Part shown: piece by piece, positions 18,659-26,312 of the stretch
How the letters are laid out: every line of letters starts with the position of its first letter
How positions within the stretch are numbered: position 1 is the first letter of the stretch
DNA from: Alteromonas sp. ASW11-130
Lineage (GTDB): Bacteria; Pseudomonadota; Gammaproteobacteria; Enterobacterales; Alteromonadaceae
Assembly (NCBI RefSeq): GCF_026183735.1
Contig: NZ_JAPFRE010000027.1
Span: forward strand, 389,703 to 453,702
Length of the DNA: 64,000 nt
Direction of reading: 5' to 3'
The notes under the pieces: model-generated
What the model was told of the DNA's origin: nothing
Seen by the model: the letters and a program-made list of their open reading frames with translations, nothing else
Database searches by the model: none
Translations under genes and position numbers: made by a program

Positions 18659-20380
18659 ATGATGATGCGAAAAACACTTTTATTGACAGCCGCTGTAGGC
18701 TTATTAAGTCTATCAACCACTGCTTTTGCACAAACTAGTCTCGATGTAGGAAATTCTCTGGCAGGACACTTCTTCGTCAGTCTAATTGCCGGTGTAATGA
18801 TTGCAGTAGGGATCCAATTTCTGTTAAGCAATCTTGCTATAGCGTTGGGAATTACTGCTATCGGCGATGTTCGCGATTACGAGCACAGTAGCAGTTCTTC
18901 CTCGTCCTCCTCTTCATCGTCCTCTTCTTCCTCGTCCTCAGACTCGTCTGCTAAGTCGATTGGTCGAAAGGTCAGTACCGGACTGGGTATTTTTACTACG
19001 TTAACTATGTCTATTTCATTATTTGCTGCAACCTGGTTAGCAATTGATTTGAGTTTAATAAGCAGTGTACTAAACGGCGCAATCGTTGGGCTGGTAATTT
19101 GGGCATTTTTCTTTCTGCTGGCGCTACTTGTGGACGTTAAGTTAACTACAGCAATTTGTGGAAATCTGGTATCTCTTGTTCAACAGGGTTTAAGTGGCGC
19201 TTCAGGTGCAGTATCAGGACTTTTTTCACAAAGTGAACAAAGTAAAGCACGTTCGTTCGCAAAAGAAACTGTAAAAGCTATCCATGACGAAGTACGAAAA
19301 GAGTTTGATACTTCCGACTTGGATAGCAAAATCAAAAAGTACATTGACCGCGCCACTGAAAGTAGCTTCTCTGCAAAAGATTTTCGTAAAGAGCTTGAAA
19401 CGCTAATTAATGAAATTGAAGTAGAAGAACAATACGTAACTGACGATCCTAATATGACCAAAAAGTTAATATTAGACATCGCAAGCAAACGACCTTCGAT
19501 GAGCGATGACCAGAAAAAACAACTCTCTGAGTCGATTGATCATATCAAAGCATCTATGCAGGAGAATGATTCTCATCAGGCACGTGCAACTGCAGCTTTC
19601 GATAAGCTGACTCCGGGAGATGAAGCACAAGGCCAACAATATCGTGAAAAGATTAGCGAGTTTTTAGATAAAACAGGTCAAGAAGAACTTTCTTCTGAGG
19701 AGCTTGAGCGCGATCTAGAATCTATTTTTGATAACCCTGCCAGCGCGCAGCGAATTATCCAAAACCGAATGAGCAAATTGGACAGAAATTCGATAAAAGC
19801 GCTAATTGCAAGCCATAAAGATATGGATGAAAGTAAAGCGGATAAAATCCTTAATGCATATGATAAGGTTATTGCTAAATTTGATAGTGCAACTTCATCT
19901 TCCTCAAGCACTAGCGAGACGCCCAATCTTCCGGCTAAACGCAGTAAAGCTGAAACACGAGTACAACGCTGGTTTGATCGTATGCAACGTCCTGAGTTAC
20001 GTTATCGTGATTTAAAGGCCGACTTTATGACGATCTTAAATGATCCTTCTGAAGCACCTGATGTGCTATCAAAACGCTTAGATAAAATGGATGAACGCAC
20101 GGTACGTGCATTATTGACTAACAACGACCAAGTCAACGAAAGCGACCTGGACAACTATATGCAACAGTTTGAAGACGCGAAAAAGGAAGTCCGCCAACGT
20201 CTCAATACGATGCAGGCAGAAGCGGAAAAACGTATTGCTGATGTTAAACATTTTGCTTTTGTTGAAGCAGAAGCCGTTCGCGCCACTGCGGCATCTGCCG
20301 CATGGTGGTTATTTGTAAGTGCACTTGCGAGCGCGGGTGCTGCGGCGTTGGCCGGTGCCTTGGCAAGTAATTTAATTTAA
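18659..20380 (+). CDS. Membrane protein with poly-serine linker and long helical domain
   Basis: A 573-residue protein of unknown family. Order of parts: signal-like MRKTLLLTAAVGLLSLSTTAFA; a membrane helix (about 37-63); 18 consecutive serines at about 77-94 encoded by mixed TCN/AGY codons, so not a simple DNA repeat; two further membrane segments (about 108-160); a long charged helical region with three repeats of an LxxIFxNPxxAxxxIxxRxxKLD-like pattern; and a C-terminal hydrophobic segment WWLFVSALASAGAAALAG. TAAGGA at 18650 best suits the second or third ATG (18662, 18665). The following gene encodes a small channel-like membrane protein. Confidence 0.7.
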   Translation: MMMRKTLLLTAAVGLLSLSTTAFAQTSLDVGNSLAGHFFVSLIAGVMIAVGIQFLLSNLAIALGITAIGDVRDYEHSSSSSSSSSSSSSSSSSSDSSAKSIGRKVSTGLGIFTTLTMSISLFAATWLAIDLSLISSVLNGAIVGLVIWAFFFLLALLVDVKLTTAICGNLVSLVQQGLSGASGAVSGLFSQSEQSKARSFAKETVKAIHDEVRKEFDTSDLDSKIKKYIDRATESSFSAKDFRKELETLINEIEVEEQYVTDDPNMTKKLILDIASKRPSMSDDQKKQLSESIDHIKASMQENDSHQARATAAFDKLTPGDEAQGQQYREKISEFLDKTGQEELSSEELERDLESIFDNPASAQRIIQNRMSKLDRNSIKALIASHKDMDESKADKILNAYDKVIAKFDSATSSSSSTSETPNLPAKRSKAETRVQRWFDRMQRPELRYRDLKADFMTILNDPSEAPDVLSKRLDKMDERTVRALLTNNDQVNESDLDNYMQQFEDAKKEVRQRLNTMQAEAEKRIADVKHFAFVEAEAVRATAASAAWWLFVSALASAGAAALAGALASNLI

Positions 20381-20403
20381 TTCAATTTAAAAAATAATGA
20401 CTA

Positions 20404-20427
20404 CAGCATGGGGGAAACCCCATGCTG
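20404..20427 (+). terminator. Strong hairpin between two membrane-protein genes
   Basis: CAGCATGGGG (20404-20413) pairs with CCCCATGCTG (20418-20427) over a GAAA tetraloop, a 10-bp perfect stem. It is followed by AACAAACTTAG and not a T-run, so it may be a partial terminator or an mRNA-stabilising hairpin that sets the ratio of the two genes. Confidence 0.6.
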
Positions 20428-20447
20428 AACAAACTTAGAGGTACGAC

Positions 20448-20858
20448 ATGTTCATGGCAATAGGTGGTAGTTTAATAATGACATGTCTTGTTATTGCTTT
20501 TCACTATCATTCCCTCCGTGCAGTAACTGCACTTTCCGAAAAATTCCCTAAAGGGTTTAAACGTAATTTTACCGTGGTAGCTTGTATATATGCCGTGCAT
20601 TGTATAGAAATAGCTTGGTTCGCCCTTGAGATTTACCTTGCGCACGAAGTGATGGGGTTGGAAGGGTTTAAAGGAGAGTGGGTTCCCACCATAGATAACT
20701 ACTTACATATGGCCGCAAGCGCATTCACAACATTAGGATTGTTTGCTGCTTCCCCAACAGGCAATATGGCGTTAGTGTTCGATATTATCGCGCTAACCGG
20801 TTTCACCATGTTGACTTGGTCCGCTACGCATTATTACAGCATTTTTTCACGCAACTAA
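20448..20858 (+). CDS. Small membrane protein, ion-channel-like
   Basis: A 136-residue protein with three to four hydrophobic segments (about residues 3-20, 42-66, 86-102 and 108-128). The segment NYLHMAASAFTTLGLFAASP placed between two helices resembles the pore loop of two-helix ion channels, although the canonical TVGYG selectivity sequence is absent. AGAGG precedes the ATG at about 7 nt. It follows the poly-serine protein gene across a strong hairpin. The channel assignment is a weak structural analogy; it is safest described as a small inner-membrane protein. Confidence 0.6.
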   Translation: MFMAIGGSLIMTCLVIAFHYHSLRAVTALSEKFPKGFKRNFTVVACIYAVHCIEIAWFALEIYLAHEVMGLEGFKGEWVPTIDNYLHMAASAFTTLGLFAASPTGNMALVFDIIALTGFTMLTWSATHYYSIFSRN

Positions 20859-21179
20859 GATCGTTACGTCCTACATACGTGCGTTCATTGTGTATGTAAT
20901 TGTTACGAAGTCATTATAAATTTGCACCAGTTTTTGTACTCTTCTAAATATCATTTTGGAGGCCCTCTATCATTGCATTTTTTTAATAACGCGTCTGCGC
21001 CACTTATTTAAGAAACAAATAGGTCGGCTTTATCTAACCTAACATCAATGGTTTAGTGAATTCGATGATGGTTGGATTTAGCCTGCCGTATATCTAAATA
21101 CGCGAACGGAATTTCTCACTGGTTTATTTTTTGCTGCACTAACATTGCAAATTTATTGAAACATACTTGTGGAGAAATT
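20859..21179. other. Non-coding spacer
   Basis: About 320 bp carrying the promoter region for the PRC-barrel gene. GGAGAAA at 21171 is its ribosome-binding site. No tandem repeat or strong hairpin was seen. Confidence 0.5.
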
Positions 21180-21965
21180 ATGAATACTACGAACAGAAGT
21201 ACCATCCATTTACCCACTAATACTAAAACCAATGTAGCGTATGCTATCGCATTAGCGTTGGGTATCGCGCTACCAATTGGTGCAACTGCACAGGATAACA
21301 TCGAGCCTGAAAACGCTCAGGTAGAAGTCATTAAAGGTAAGACTGATGTTAAGGTCAAACAGCCCGCGCCCGAGGTCGATGTAGCACAAAAAGAACCTGA
21401 AGTAGACGTTGAAGTAGGCGAGGCCACGGTAGACGTAGCATATCAGGAGCCTGAAATAGATATCGAGCAGCAGGAGCCAGAAGTTAACGTTGTGCAAGCC
21501 GAACCAGAAATTGTGGTGAAATCGGCAGAGCCTGAAGTGACCTTTAATAAAGCGGAGCCTGAAATCCATATTGAAAAAAGTGAACCCGAAATTGCGGTAG
21601 TGCGCAAAGATGAAGAAGGTGAACTTCGAGAAGACAGCGATATCGCCTCTATTAATCATCTTACCATTGAGGAATTAGAGGGCAGGGACGTGGTTAACGC
21701 CAATGGAGAAGAAGTAGGTAGCATTGCTCAGGTTGTGAAATCTAACAACGGCGATGTTTCGCTTGTCATCGAATCAGGCGGAGTACTGGGTTTGGGTTCA
21801 GAAAAATCAGTTTTATCAGTGAATGAAGTCGAATTACAAAGCGAGGAAATCGTATGGAATACTAATAATTCGGCCGAAAATTTACCCCAGTATAACGAAT
21901 CGAATTTTGTTGAACTGACACGTAAGGAACAGCGTGTGGAAGATCTTATCAGCATGAATCGATAG
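21180..21965 (+). CDS. Periplasmic PRC-barrel protein with charged beta repeats
   Basis: From ATG 21180 (GGAGAAATT upstream) the product has 261 residues. A long-n signal peptide (YAIALALGIALPIGATAQ) is followed by about ten tandem copies of a 9-11-residue unit of the form EPEVxVxxx (for example EPEIDIEQQ, EPEVNVVQA, EPEIVVKSA), about residues 45-130. The C-terminal third has a PRC-barrel (EELEGRDVVNANGEEVGSIAQVV, then VSLVIESGGVLGLG). The in-frame start at 21072 would bury the signal peptide and is rejected. The next gene encodes a protein with the same type of repeat, so they probably form a functional pair in the envelope. Confidence 0.75.
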   Translation: MNTTNRSTIHLPTNTKTNVAYAIALALGIALPIGATAQDNIEPENAQVEVIKGKTDVKVKQPAPEVDVAQKEPEVDVEVGEATVDVAYQEPEIDIEQQEPEVNVVQAEPEIVVKSAEPEVTFNKAEPEIHIEKSEPEIAVVRKDEEGELREDSDIASINHLTIEELEGRDVVNANGEEVGSIAQVVKSNNGDVSLVIESGGVLGLGSEKSVLSVNEVELQSEEIVWNTNNSAENLPQYNESNFVELTRKEQRVEDLISMNR

Positions 21966-22006
21966 GATTTGACGTAACTCGATCACAGATAAAGTAAGGA
22001 GAAATA

Positions 22007-22552
22007 ATGAAACATTTTACATTAAGTATTTTAGCTTCAGCTGCTCTTTCGACCACCGTTATGGCTGGGCCTATAGAAAAATCCCCCTTAGGGAATAACG
22101 ATGCCAAAGCAATGAGTTCGTCCGACTATGAAAATGTATTAGCTAAGTACGATAAAAATGGAAACGGTGAGTTAGATAAGAAGGAGCTCAAACGCTATTT
22201 TGAAGATAATTCATCGACCAGTACGTTGGCAAGCAGTGAACAGCGCAAAGGCGATAAAGTTACTGTGACGCAGAAACCTGCACAAATTACGGTAAATCAA
22301 AAACCTGCACAAATTACAGTACGGCAGCCAAAACCTGAGGTAACGATTACCACCCAGGATCCCGATATTACTATCGACCAACCCGAACCTAAGGTAGAGG
22401 TCGCGCAGTCAAAGCCGCAAATAAAAGTTGACCCGGGCAAACCTGCCATCGATGTTCAACAAGAAGATCCTCAAATTGACGTAAAACAGCGAGATCCATC
22501 TGTTGAAGTTGAGGAAAGCGAATTAGAAGTCGCAGTAAACAAAAAACGTTAG
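22007..22552 (+). CDS. Exported EF-hand protein with charged beta repeats
   Basis: A 181-residue protein with a signal peptide (MKHFTLSILASAALSTTVMA), one canonical EF-hand calcium loop DKNGNGELDKKEL (about residues 49-61), then eight or more units of the PEVxVxQxx type (KPAQITVNQ, KPAQITVRQ, EPKVEVAQS, KPQIKVDPG, DPQIDVKQR). The repeats match in spacing and style those of the protein encoded 41 bp upstream. AAGGAG precedes the ATG. A repeat-mediated interaction between the two proteins, with calcium control by the EF-hand, is a reasonable inference but untested. Confidence 0.75.
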   Translation: MKHFTLSILASAALSTTVMAGPIEKSPLGNNDAKAMSSSDYENVLAKYDKNGNGELDKKELKRYFEDNSSTSTLASSEQRKGDKVTVTQKPAQITVNQKPAQITVRQPKPEVTITTQDPDITIDQPEPKVEVAQSKPQIKVDPGKPAIDVQQEDPQIDVKQRDPSVEVEESELEVAVNKKR

Positions 22553-22564
22553 GGTCAGCAGTAC

Positions 22565-22606
22565 GTGGCAGACAGTTCCGTGTAGCTTCTCCTTTCGGTC
22601 TGCCAC
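22565..22606 (-). other. Hairpin with 9-bp stem and 24-nt loop, possible structured RNA
   Basis: GTGGCAGAC (22565-22573) pairs perfectly with GTCTGCCAC (22598-22606) around 24 nt. On the minus strand the loop reads AAAGGAGAAGCTACACGGAACT, sharing ordered blocks with the hairpin at 14771-14810. No T-tract follows on either strand. It lies between convergent genes, 22 bp beyond the minus-strand gene. Confidence 0.5.
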
Positions 22607-22627
22607 GGCCCCATCTTAGACACCAAG

Positions 22628-23041
22628 TTAGTCGATATTTCCGAAGCTGGTCGGCAGCGATTGTTGATTTTGTGACTCTTTAAAATAAAGCGTAATAGGA
22701 GGAGTATGATGGTGTGAAACTGCTGCATACCATATTTTTCCTGCAATACAATTAACCATCAAATCAATAGCTTCACAACCCTGTAGGGCAAATTTATTCA
22801 ATGAACCTGCGAAGGCATCCGCCACAGGGGGAGTAACCCCAAACGAAGGGTGAGGATTCAGTCTCAACTCCCACTTGGATAATAATGCAGTGCGTTCAAG
22901 TACTAAAGATTGCCAAAAATCAAAGGTCGTCATAGACCAATTTCCTGACAATTCAGACACGATCCTGTTGTGTATCATGTCCAGTACATAGTGTTCTTTA
23001 GAATGTCTCATTACTGCTATTTCACCTATATCGATTGTCAT
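22628..23041 (-). CDS. Hypothetical protein
   Basis: A 137-residue reading frame with no family I recognise. It has no signal peptide or membrane segment and a balanced composition (FDFWQSLVLERTALLSKWELRL, LQGCEAIDLMVNCIAGKIWYAAV). Neither the start at 23041 nor the internal ATG at 23011 has a strong Shine-Dalgarno sequence. The length and normal composition favour a real gene, but certainty is limited. Confidence 0.45.
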   Translation of the reverse strand: MTIDIGEIAVMRHSKEHYVLDMIHNRIVSELSGNWSMTTFDFWQSLVLERTALLSKWELRLNPHPSFGVTPPVADAFAGSLNKFALQGCEAIDLMVNCIAGKIWYAAVSHHHTPPITLYFKESQNQQSLPTSFGNID

Positions 23042-23471
23042 CTATCAGTGTAAATATCGGCGAGTAGAATATAACCGACATTATCCAAAAGGATGATTTT
23101 CGAGCAATGTATACATGACATTTATTGTTTTCGAATTCATACCTGTTTTTTCATCTCAATTTCAACAACTTAGTGAAATGCTTTAGGATTTGGAATAATT
23201 GGACAAGAGAATTGTGCTGTCTATTATCTGCAATCAACGAAAAAAAATAACGATTTATCTAGTGAAAAGGGAGCCTCCCTACACCGTGATGGAAAATGGC
23301 TACCCGAATTTCTGCGAAATCTAATCAATCCAACTGAGCCTTATGATTCGTGTCATCTTGGTAGCATATCCTCTGATGCCTACCCTTACAAAAGTTTAAC
23401 CTCTCTTTTTCATTTCGTGAGCTATTGTTCAAAAGCAGTAATTGATAACTTCATTTTTTAAGGAAATTATT
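23042..23471. other. Non-coding spacer
   Basis: About 430 bp between divergent small genes. AAGGAAATT before 23472 is a good ribosome-binding site for the Gln-rich peptide gene. Nothing else was recognised. Confidence 0.5.
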
Positions 23472-23588
23472 ATGGGCACGCAACAAGATAATCAACGCAA
23501 TAACCAAAAAGATCAGCAACGTGACGAATATCGTCAAAAGCAGGATCGGCAGCAGAAACCATCGCAACCCTCTGAGCCAAACAGATAG
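23472..23588 (+). CDS. 38-residue Gln/Asn/Arg-rich hydrophilic peptide
   Basis: A short gene with a strong ribosome-binding site (AAGGAAATTATT before the ATG) and its own terminator 12 bp after the stop. The product starts MGTQQDNQRNNQKDQQRDEY and contains almost no hydrophobic residue, so it should be disordered. Similar small Q/K/R-rich proteins occur in stress regulons of other bacteria, but no homologue is claimed. The two control signals make it a likely real gene. Confidence 0.65.
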   Translation: MGTQQDNQRNNQKDQQRDEYRQKQDRQQKPSQPSEPNR

Positions 23589-23600
23589 GGTCGACCTCAG

Positions 23601-23629
23601 GGGTGGCGTCTAGCGCCACCCATTTAATT
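23601..23629 (+). terminator. Rho-independent terminator of the 38-residue peptide gene
   Basis: GGGTGGCG (23601-23608) pairs with CGCCACCC (23614-23621) across TCTAG and is followed by ATTTAATTTTT. Confidence 0.9.
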
Positions 23630-23921
23630 TTTCCTCTCAATTAATAGCGTAGGGCGTATTTCTTTTTCTATCTCCCACCATGTAACTATAAGCTTGCTTT
23701 TCTTCCCTCTTTACACAAGTCATAGCGGTGGGGTGGATTCAGACCCAGAGCTAAATAGCGGCGTATTCAAGCGGGCGGATACCGGATTCTAAAAATTACA
23801 TAATTTCATACCCTACGAACATTCTACATTCACATGATTCGCGAAAATGAACTGTAAATCTATAAGCAACTGATATTAAGTAAGAATTAAGACGGCATGT
23901 GCTTTGCAAAAGAAAATCTAC

Positions 23922-23933
23922 TTTACGCGTAAA
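23922..23933. promoter_or_regulatory. TTTACGCGTAAA palindrome
   Basis: A perfect 12-bp palindrome with core TTACGCGTAA, about 400 bp before the N-hydroxylase cluster. The same core sits in larger palindromes at 38910-38923 and 53889-53902. Candidate binding site for an unidentified regulator. Confidence 0.4.
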
Positions 23934-23954
23934 TGTTTTCAAGGTTGCTTTTTT

Positions 23955-24347
23955 ATGCTTATTCATCACGCCGTTAGCGTAGGGGTAATTGTGAAGACTC
24001 ACATCAACGTTTTACATCATTGGATTACTCCGTCAGGACACGCTCACAGCGCGCCGGATAGACTCGTTATTATATGTATATCCTCGCTGCGTCCACATTC
24101 AGCACAAACTTGCGATGCGCCGCCTATTACTCTCGATTTTCATACGGGTCAGGGGATGATTGACGTGGTTGCACGGAACAAGCGTGCCCAAATAGGCCTC
24201 ATTGCTCCCAATTATCTTCCCTGCGAACCGCATATTACCAGAGAGTCTTCTGGGAAGAAAAAATTAGACGACATGTCTGCTCAGGGGTTCCATATTAACC
24301 ATGGTATAACAGAGGTACATTATGAGTTGCAGAAAACCTTTTGTTGA
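23955..24347 (+). CDS. Doubtful ORF preceding the N-hydroxylase gene
   Basis: A 130-codon frame from ATG 23955 that overlaps the following gene by 26 bp. The translation shows no recognised family, is rich in His and Cys, and the nearest purine-rich site (AAGG) is 12 nt from the ATG. It may be a decayed gene, a leader region or an accidental frame in the upstream region of the cluster. It is listed because it occupies the position where a first cluster gene would be expected. Confidence 0.3.
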   Translation: MLIHHAVSVGVIVKTHINVLHHWITPSGHAHSAPDRLVIICISSLRPHSAQTCDAPPITLDFHTGQGMIDVVARNKRAQIGLIAPNYLPCEPHITRESSGKKKLDDMSAQGFHINHGITEVHYELQKTFC

Positions 24348-24984
24348 AGATGGCATAACCGAATTTATCGCACAGAAAGCGTTTCCGTGCCTAGGGGCGA
24401 AGACGGCGTTAGCGAAAGAGAACTTGTGTATAAATTGCTATGGAGATATTGCAAATATAGATAACACCGCAGATATACTCGGTGATCTTTATCACTTCAT
24501 AGACGAGTTCGATATTCATCAAACCATGTATTCATCATTCATCTGCGTGTTTGAAGAGAGTGATAATTTAGACGAAAAAGAATTCGAGACGGCGCTGTGG
24601 GAAAAACTGCAGTCGATGCATGACTTAGACAGCCGGTTATGTCGATGGGATCCGCATGTAGCTAAAGACCCTCAAAATAGTCACTTTAGTTTCTCAATAG
24701 GCGAACATGGCTTTTTTGTTATTGGTCTAAATCCGAATAGTTCCCGTAGAAGCAGACAGTTCGAATTCCCTGCCATCGTCTTTAATCTTCATCAACAATT
24801 TGAATATTTGCGTGAACAAGGGCGTTTCGAACACTTTAGAGATACCATTCGAGAACGTGATACGCGTTTCTCAGGCTCAGCGAATCCTATGCTGGCCAGC
24901 CACGGCGAGAGCTCAGAAGTTTATCAATACAGCGGCCGGAAAATAGAACAAAACTGGACATGTCCATTCAAACAAAAGGCGTAA
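24322..24984 (+). CDS. YqcI/YcgG-family protein, GntA-type haem-dependent N-hydroxylase candidate
   Basis: A 220-residue protein with the diagnostic blocks of PF08892: FPCLGAKTAL near the start, SFSIGEHGFFVIGLNPNSSR (about 134), the FEFPAIVFNLHQQFEYLREQG helix, a RERDTRFSGSANPMLASHGE block and the C-terminal SGRKIEQNWTCPF. The characterised member GntA is a haem-dependent enzyme that hydroxylates a guanidino nitrogen in guanitoxin biosynthesis. AGAGGTACATT precedes the ATG. It is the first secure gene of an overlapping cluster with a DUF1989 protein 1 nt downstream and five glycosyltransferases. N-hydroxylation of a guanidine or amine here is inferred from the family. Confidence 0.85.
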   Translation: MSCRKPFVEDGITEFIAQKAFPCLGAKTALAKENLCINCYGDIANIDNTADILGDLYHFIDEFDIHQTMYSSFICVFEESDNLDEKEFETALWEKLQSMHDLDSRLCRWDPHVAKDPQNSHFSFSIGEHGFFVIGLNPNSSRRSRQFEFPAIVFNLHQQFEYLREQGRFEHFRDTIRERDTRFSGSANPMLASHGESSEVYQYSGRKIEQNWTCPFKQKA

Positions 24985-24985
24985 T

Positions 24986-25573
24986 ATGGAAAATAGAATC
25001 GCACCGCGAAGCGGAACTGCATTTATTTTAAAGAAAAAACAAAGACTAAAGGTCATCGACCCACAAGGTGAGCAAGTTTCAGATATTTACTGCTTAAACT
25101 TAAACGAGAAGCAGGAGTTTTTGTCTTCAGGACGCTCGTTAGATTACAACGAAAGTATTGCGTTCGGCCAAGGTAGCTTACTTTATTCCAATAAAAGTAA
25201 CGTGATGCTGGAAATAGTGGAAGACACCGTACAACACCATGATTTTCTTTTGACCCCCTGTAGTAAAGATACGTTTCGACACTTTTACCCAAACGAAACG
25301 CCTGTTCCAGGCTGTCATGGCAATTTAGTCGAAGCGTTCAAAGAGTATGACATTCCTGAACATTATATAGGGACTACGTTTAACATTTTTATGAATGTCG
25401 ACGTAAACGGAGAGGGGCGAATTTCGGTATTACCTCCAACCAGTAAAGCGGGCGACTACACAATATTCGAAGCCAAAATGGATTTGATAGTTGGCTTAAC
25501 CGCATGTTCTGCGGGAGAGTCTAATAATTTTAGCTACAAACCAATCCATTACACCATCTTAGATCCCCTTTAA
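24986..25573 (+). CDS. DUF1989 (urea carboxylase-associated) family protein
   Basis: A 195-residue protein with family blocks RIAPRSGTAFILKKKQRLKVID and QGEQVSDIYCLN at the N-terminus, LLTPCSKDTF with the conserved Cys (about 92), HGNLVEAF, FNIFMNVDVNGEGRISVLPP, and MDLIVGLTACSAGESN with a second Cys. Two DUF1989 proteins form carboxyguanidine deiminase in guanidine-degrading bacteria, and others have unknown roles. It is separated by 1 nt from the YcgG-type gene, so the pair is translationally coupled. Both families touch guanidine chemistry. Only one DUF1989 gene is present, so the heteromeric deiminase is not a safe call. Confidence 0.82.
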   Translation: MENRIAPRSGTAFILKKKQRLKVIDPQGEQVSDIYCLNLNEKQEFLSSGRSLDYNESIAFGQGSLLYSNKSNVMLEIVEDTVQHHDFLLTPCSKDTFRHFYPNETPVPGCHGNLVEAFKEYDIPEHYIGTTFNIFMNVDVNGEGRISVLPPTSKAGDYTIFEAKMDLIVGLTACSAGESNNFSYKPIHYTILDPL

Positions 25574-25591
25574 CAAAATAGGGAAGAAAAC

Positions 25592-25738
25592 ATGACTTTG
25601 TTAACGTTTAATGAATTGAGGGATGAAATATATCAAGCAAAAAAAATGTTACGAAAACTGCCATCCTGGAAGCTTTCAGAACGTTTGCAGGTAGAACTTC
25701 GACTTAAACGATTACAGGCGTATGACAAGAGTCGATGA
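25592..25738 (+). CDS. 48-residue basic helical protein
   Basis: A small gene with GGGAAGAAAAC before ATG 25592, ending inside the next gene (17-bp overlap). The product runs MTLLTFNELRDEIYQAKKML and then RKLPSWKLSERLQVELRLKR, strongly helical, amphipathic and basic, without cysteine or a signal. Its position between the DUF1989 and first glycosyltransferase genes, and the overlap, indicate it is a real cluster member. It could be a partner subunit, or a carrier or substrate peptide of the pathway; there is no direct evidence for any of these. Confidence 0.6.
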   Translation: MTLLTFNELRDEIYQAKKMLRKLPSWKLSERLQVELRLKRLQAYDKSR

Positions 25739-26312
25739 CACTACACAAGAAGGTCTGGAGCTTACTGGTATCTTTGTGACCTATAATATGCCAGATGAAG
25801 TATGCAACAACGTTAGACGCTTTGTTTGCCAGTTCCCGCGCGCGAAAGCGTTAGTGGTGGATAACGCTCCTAATAAGTCAAAACGTAGTAGCCCCTGTCT
25901 TGAACATCGGCTAACGTCACTAGGAGCTGCTATCACTTATATCCCAAGCACATTTAACTGTCGTTTTAACGCATATAATATGGCATTGCAGCAAATTAAC
26001 ACGCCTAACGTTGTTTTTCGAACAGATGATGACTCATTTGACGAAAGCCAGACCTGTGAGTTACTTAATCGGAAATGGACAAAGTTTGCGATATCGCCTT
26101 ACTATTACGACGATAAACTATTTTATCCTTCCGACCATCGCCATCCACTTGAGATAGGGATTTATGAAACGGATTATTTAAAATCTTTTACCCCATTTTC
26201 ACACATAGACGGCAGCGACTGGGCCGTGTTGCAAAAGCTGTATCAAGATCATGAACCGTTTATACACTCTGACGTAATTTTGCATAAAGTACCTCACGGA
26301 AGAGATGTATGA
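25722..26312 (+). CDS. Short GT-A-type glycosyltransferase-like protein
   Basis: A 196-residue protein with a GT2-like N-terminal half: TGIFVTYNMPDEVCNNVRRF, AKALVVDNAPN, a helix with NCRFNAYNMALQQI, and RTDDDSF (about 104) as the DxD metal/nucleotide motif. After that comes HPLEIGIYETDYLKSFTPF and a GSDW motif. It is shorter than typical GT2 enzymes (about 250-300). The start overlaps the 48-residue gene by 17 bp and its end overlaps the next gene by 4 bp (ATGA). The sugar donor cannot be told. Confidence 0.7.
   Translation: MTRVDDTTQEGLELTGIFVTYNMPDEVCNNVRRFVCQFPRAKALVVDNAPNKSKRSSPCLEHRLTSLGAAITYIPSTFNCRFNAYNMALQQINTPNVVFRTDDDSFDESQTCELLNRKWTKFAISPYYYDDKLFYPSDHRHPLEIGIYETDYLKSFTPFSHIDGSDWAVLQKLYQDHEPFIHSDVILHKVPHGRDV

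Noticed and set aside
21270..21659. Minus-strand ORF rich in Phe/Tyr opposite the PRC-barrel gene
   Set aside because: It is the antisense shadow of the PExxVxx repeats.
23589..24321. Guanidine riboswitch (ykkC or mini-ykkC type) upstream of the YcgG/DUF1989 cluster
   Set aside because: The paired ACGR-loop hairpins or ykkC conserved blocks were not seen, though the family chemistry made it worth looking.
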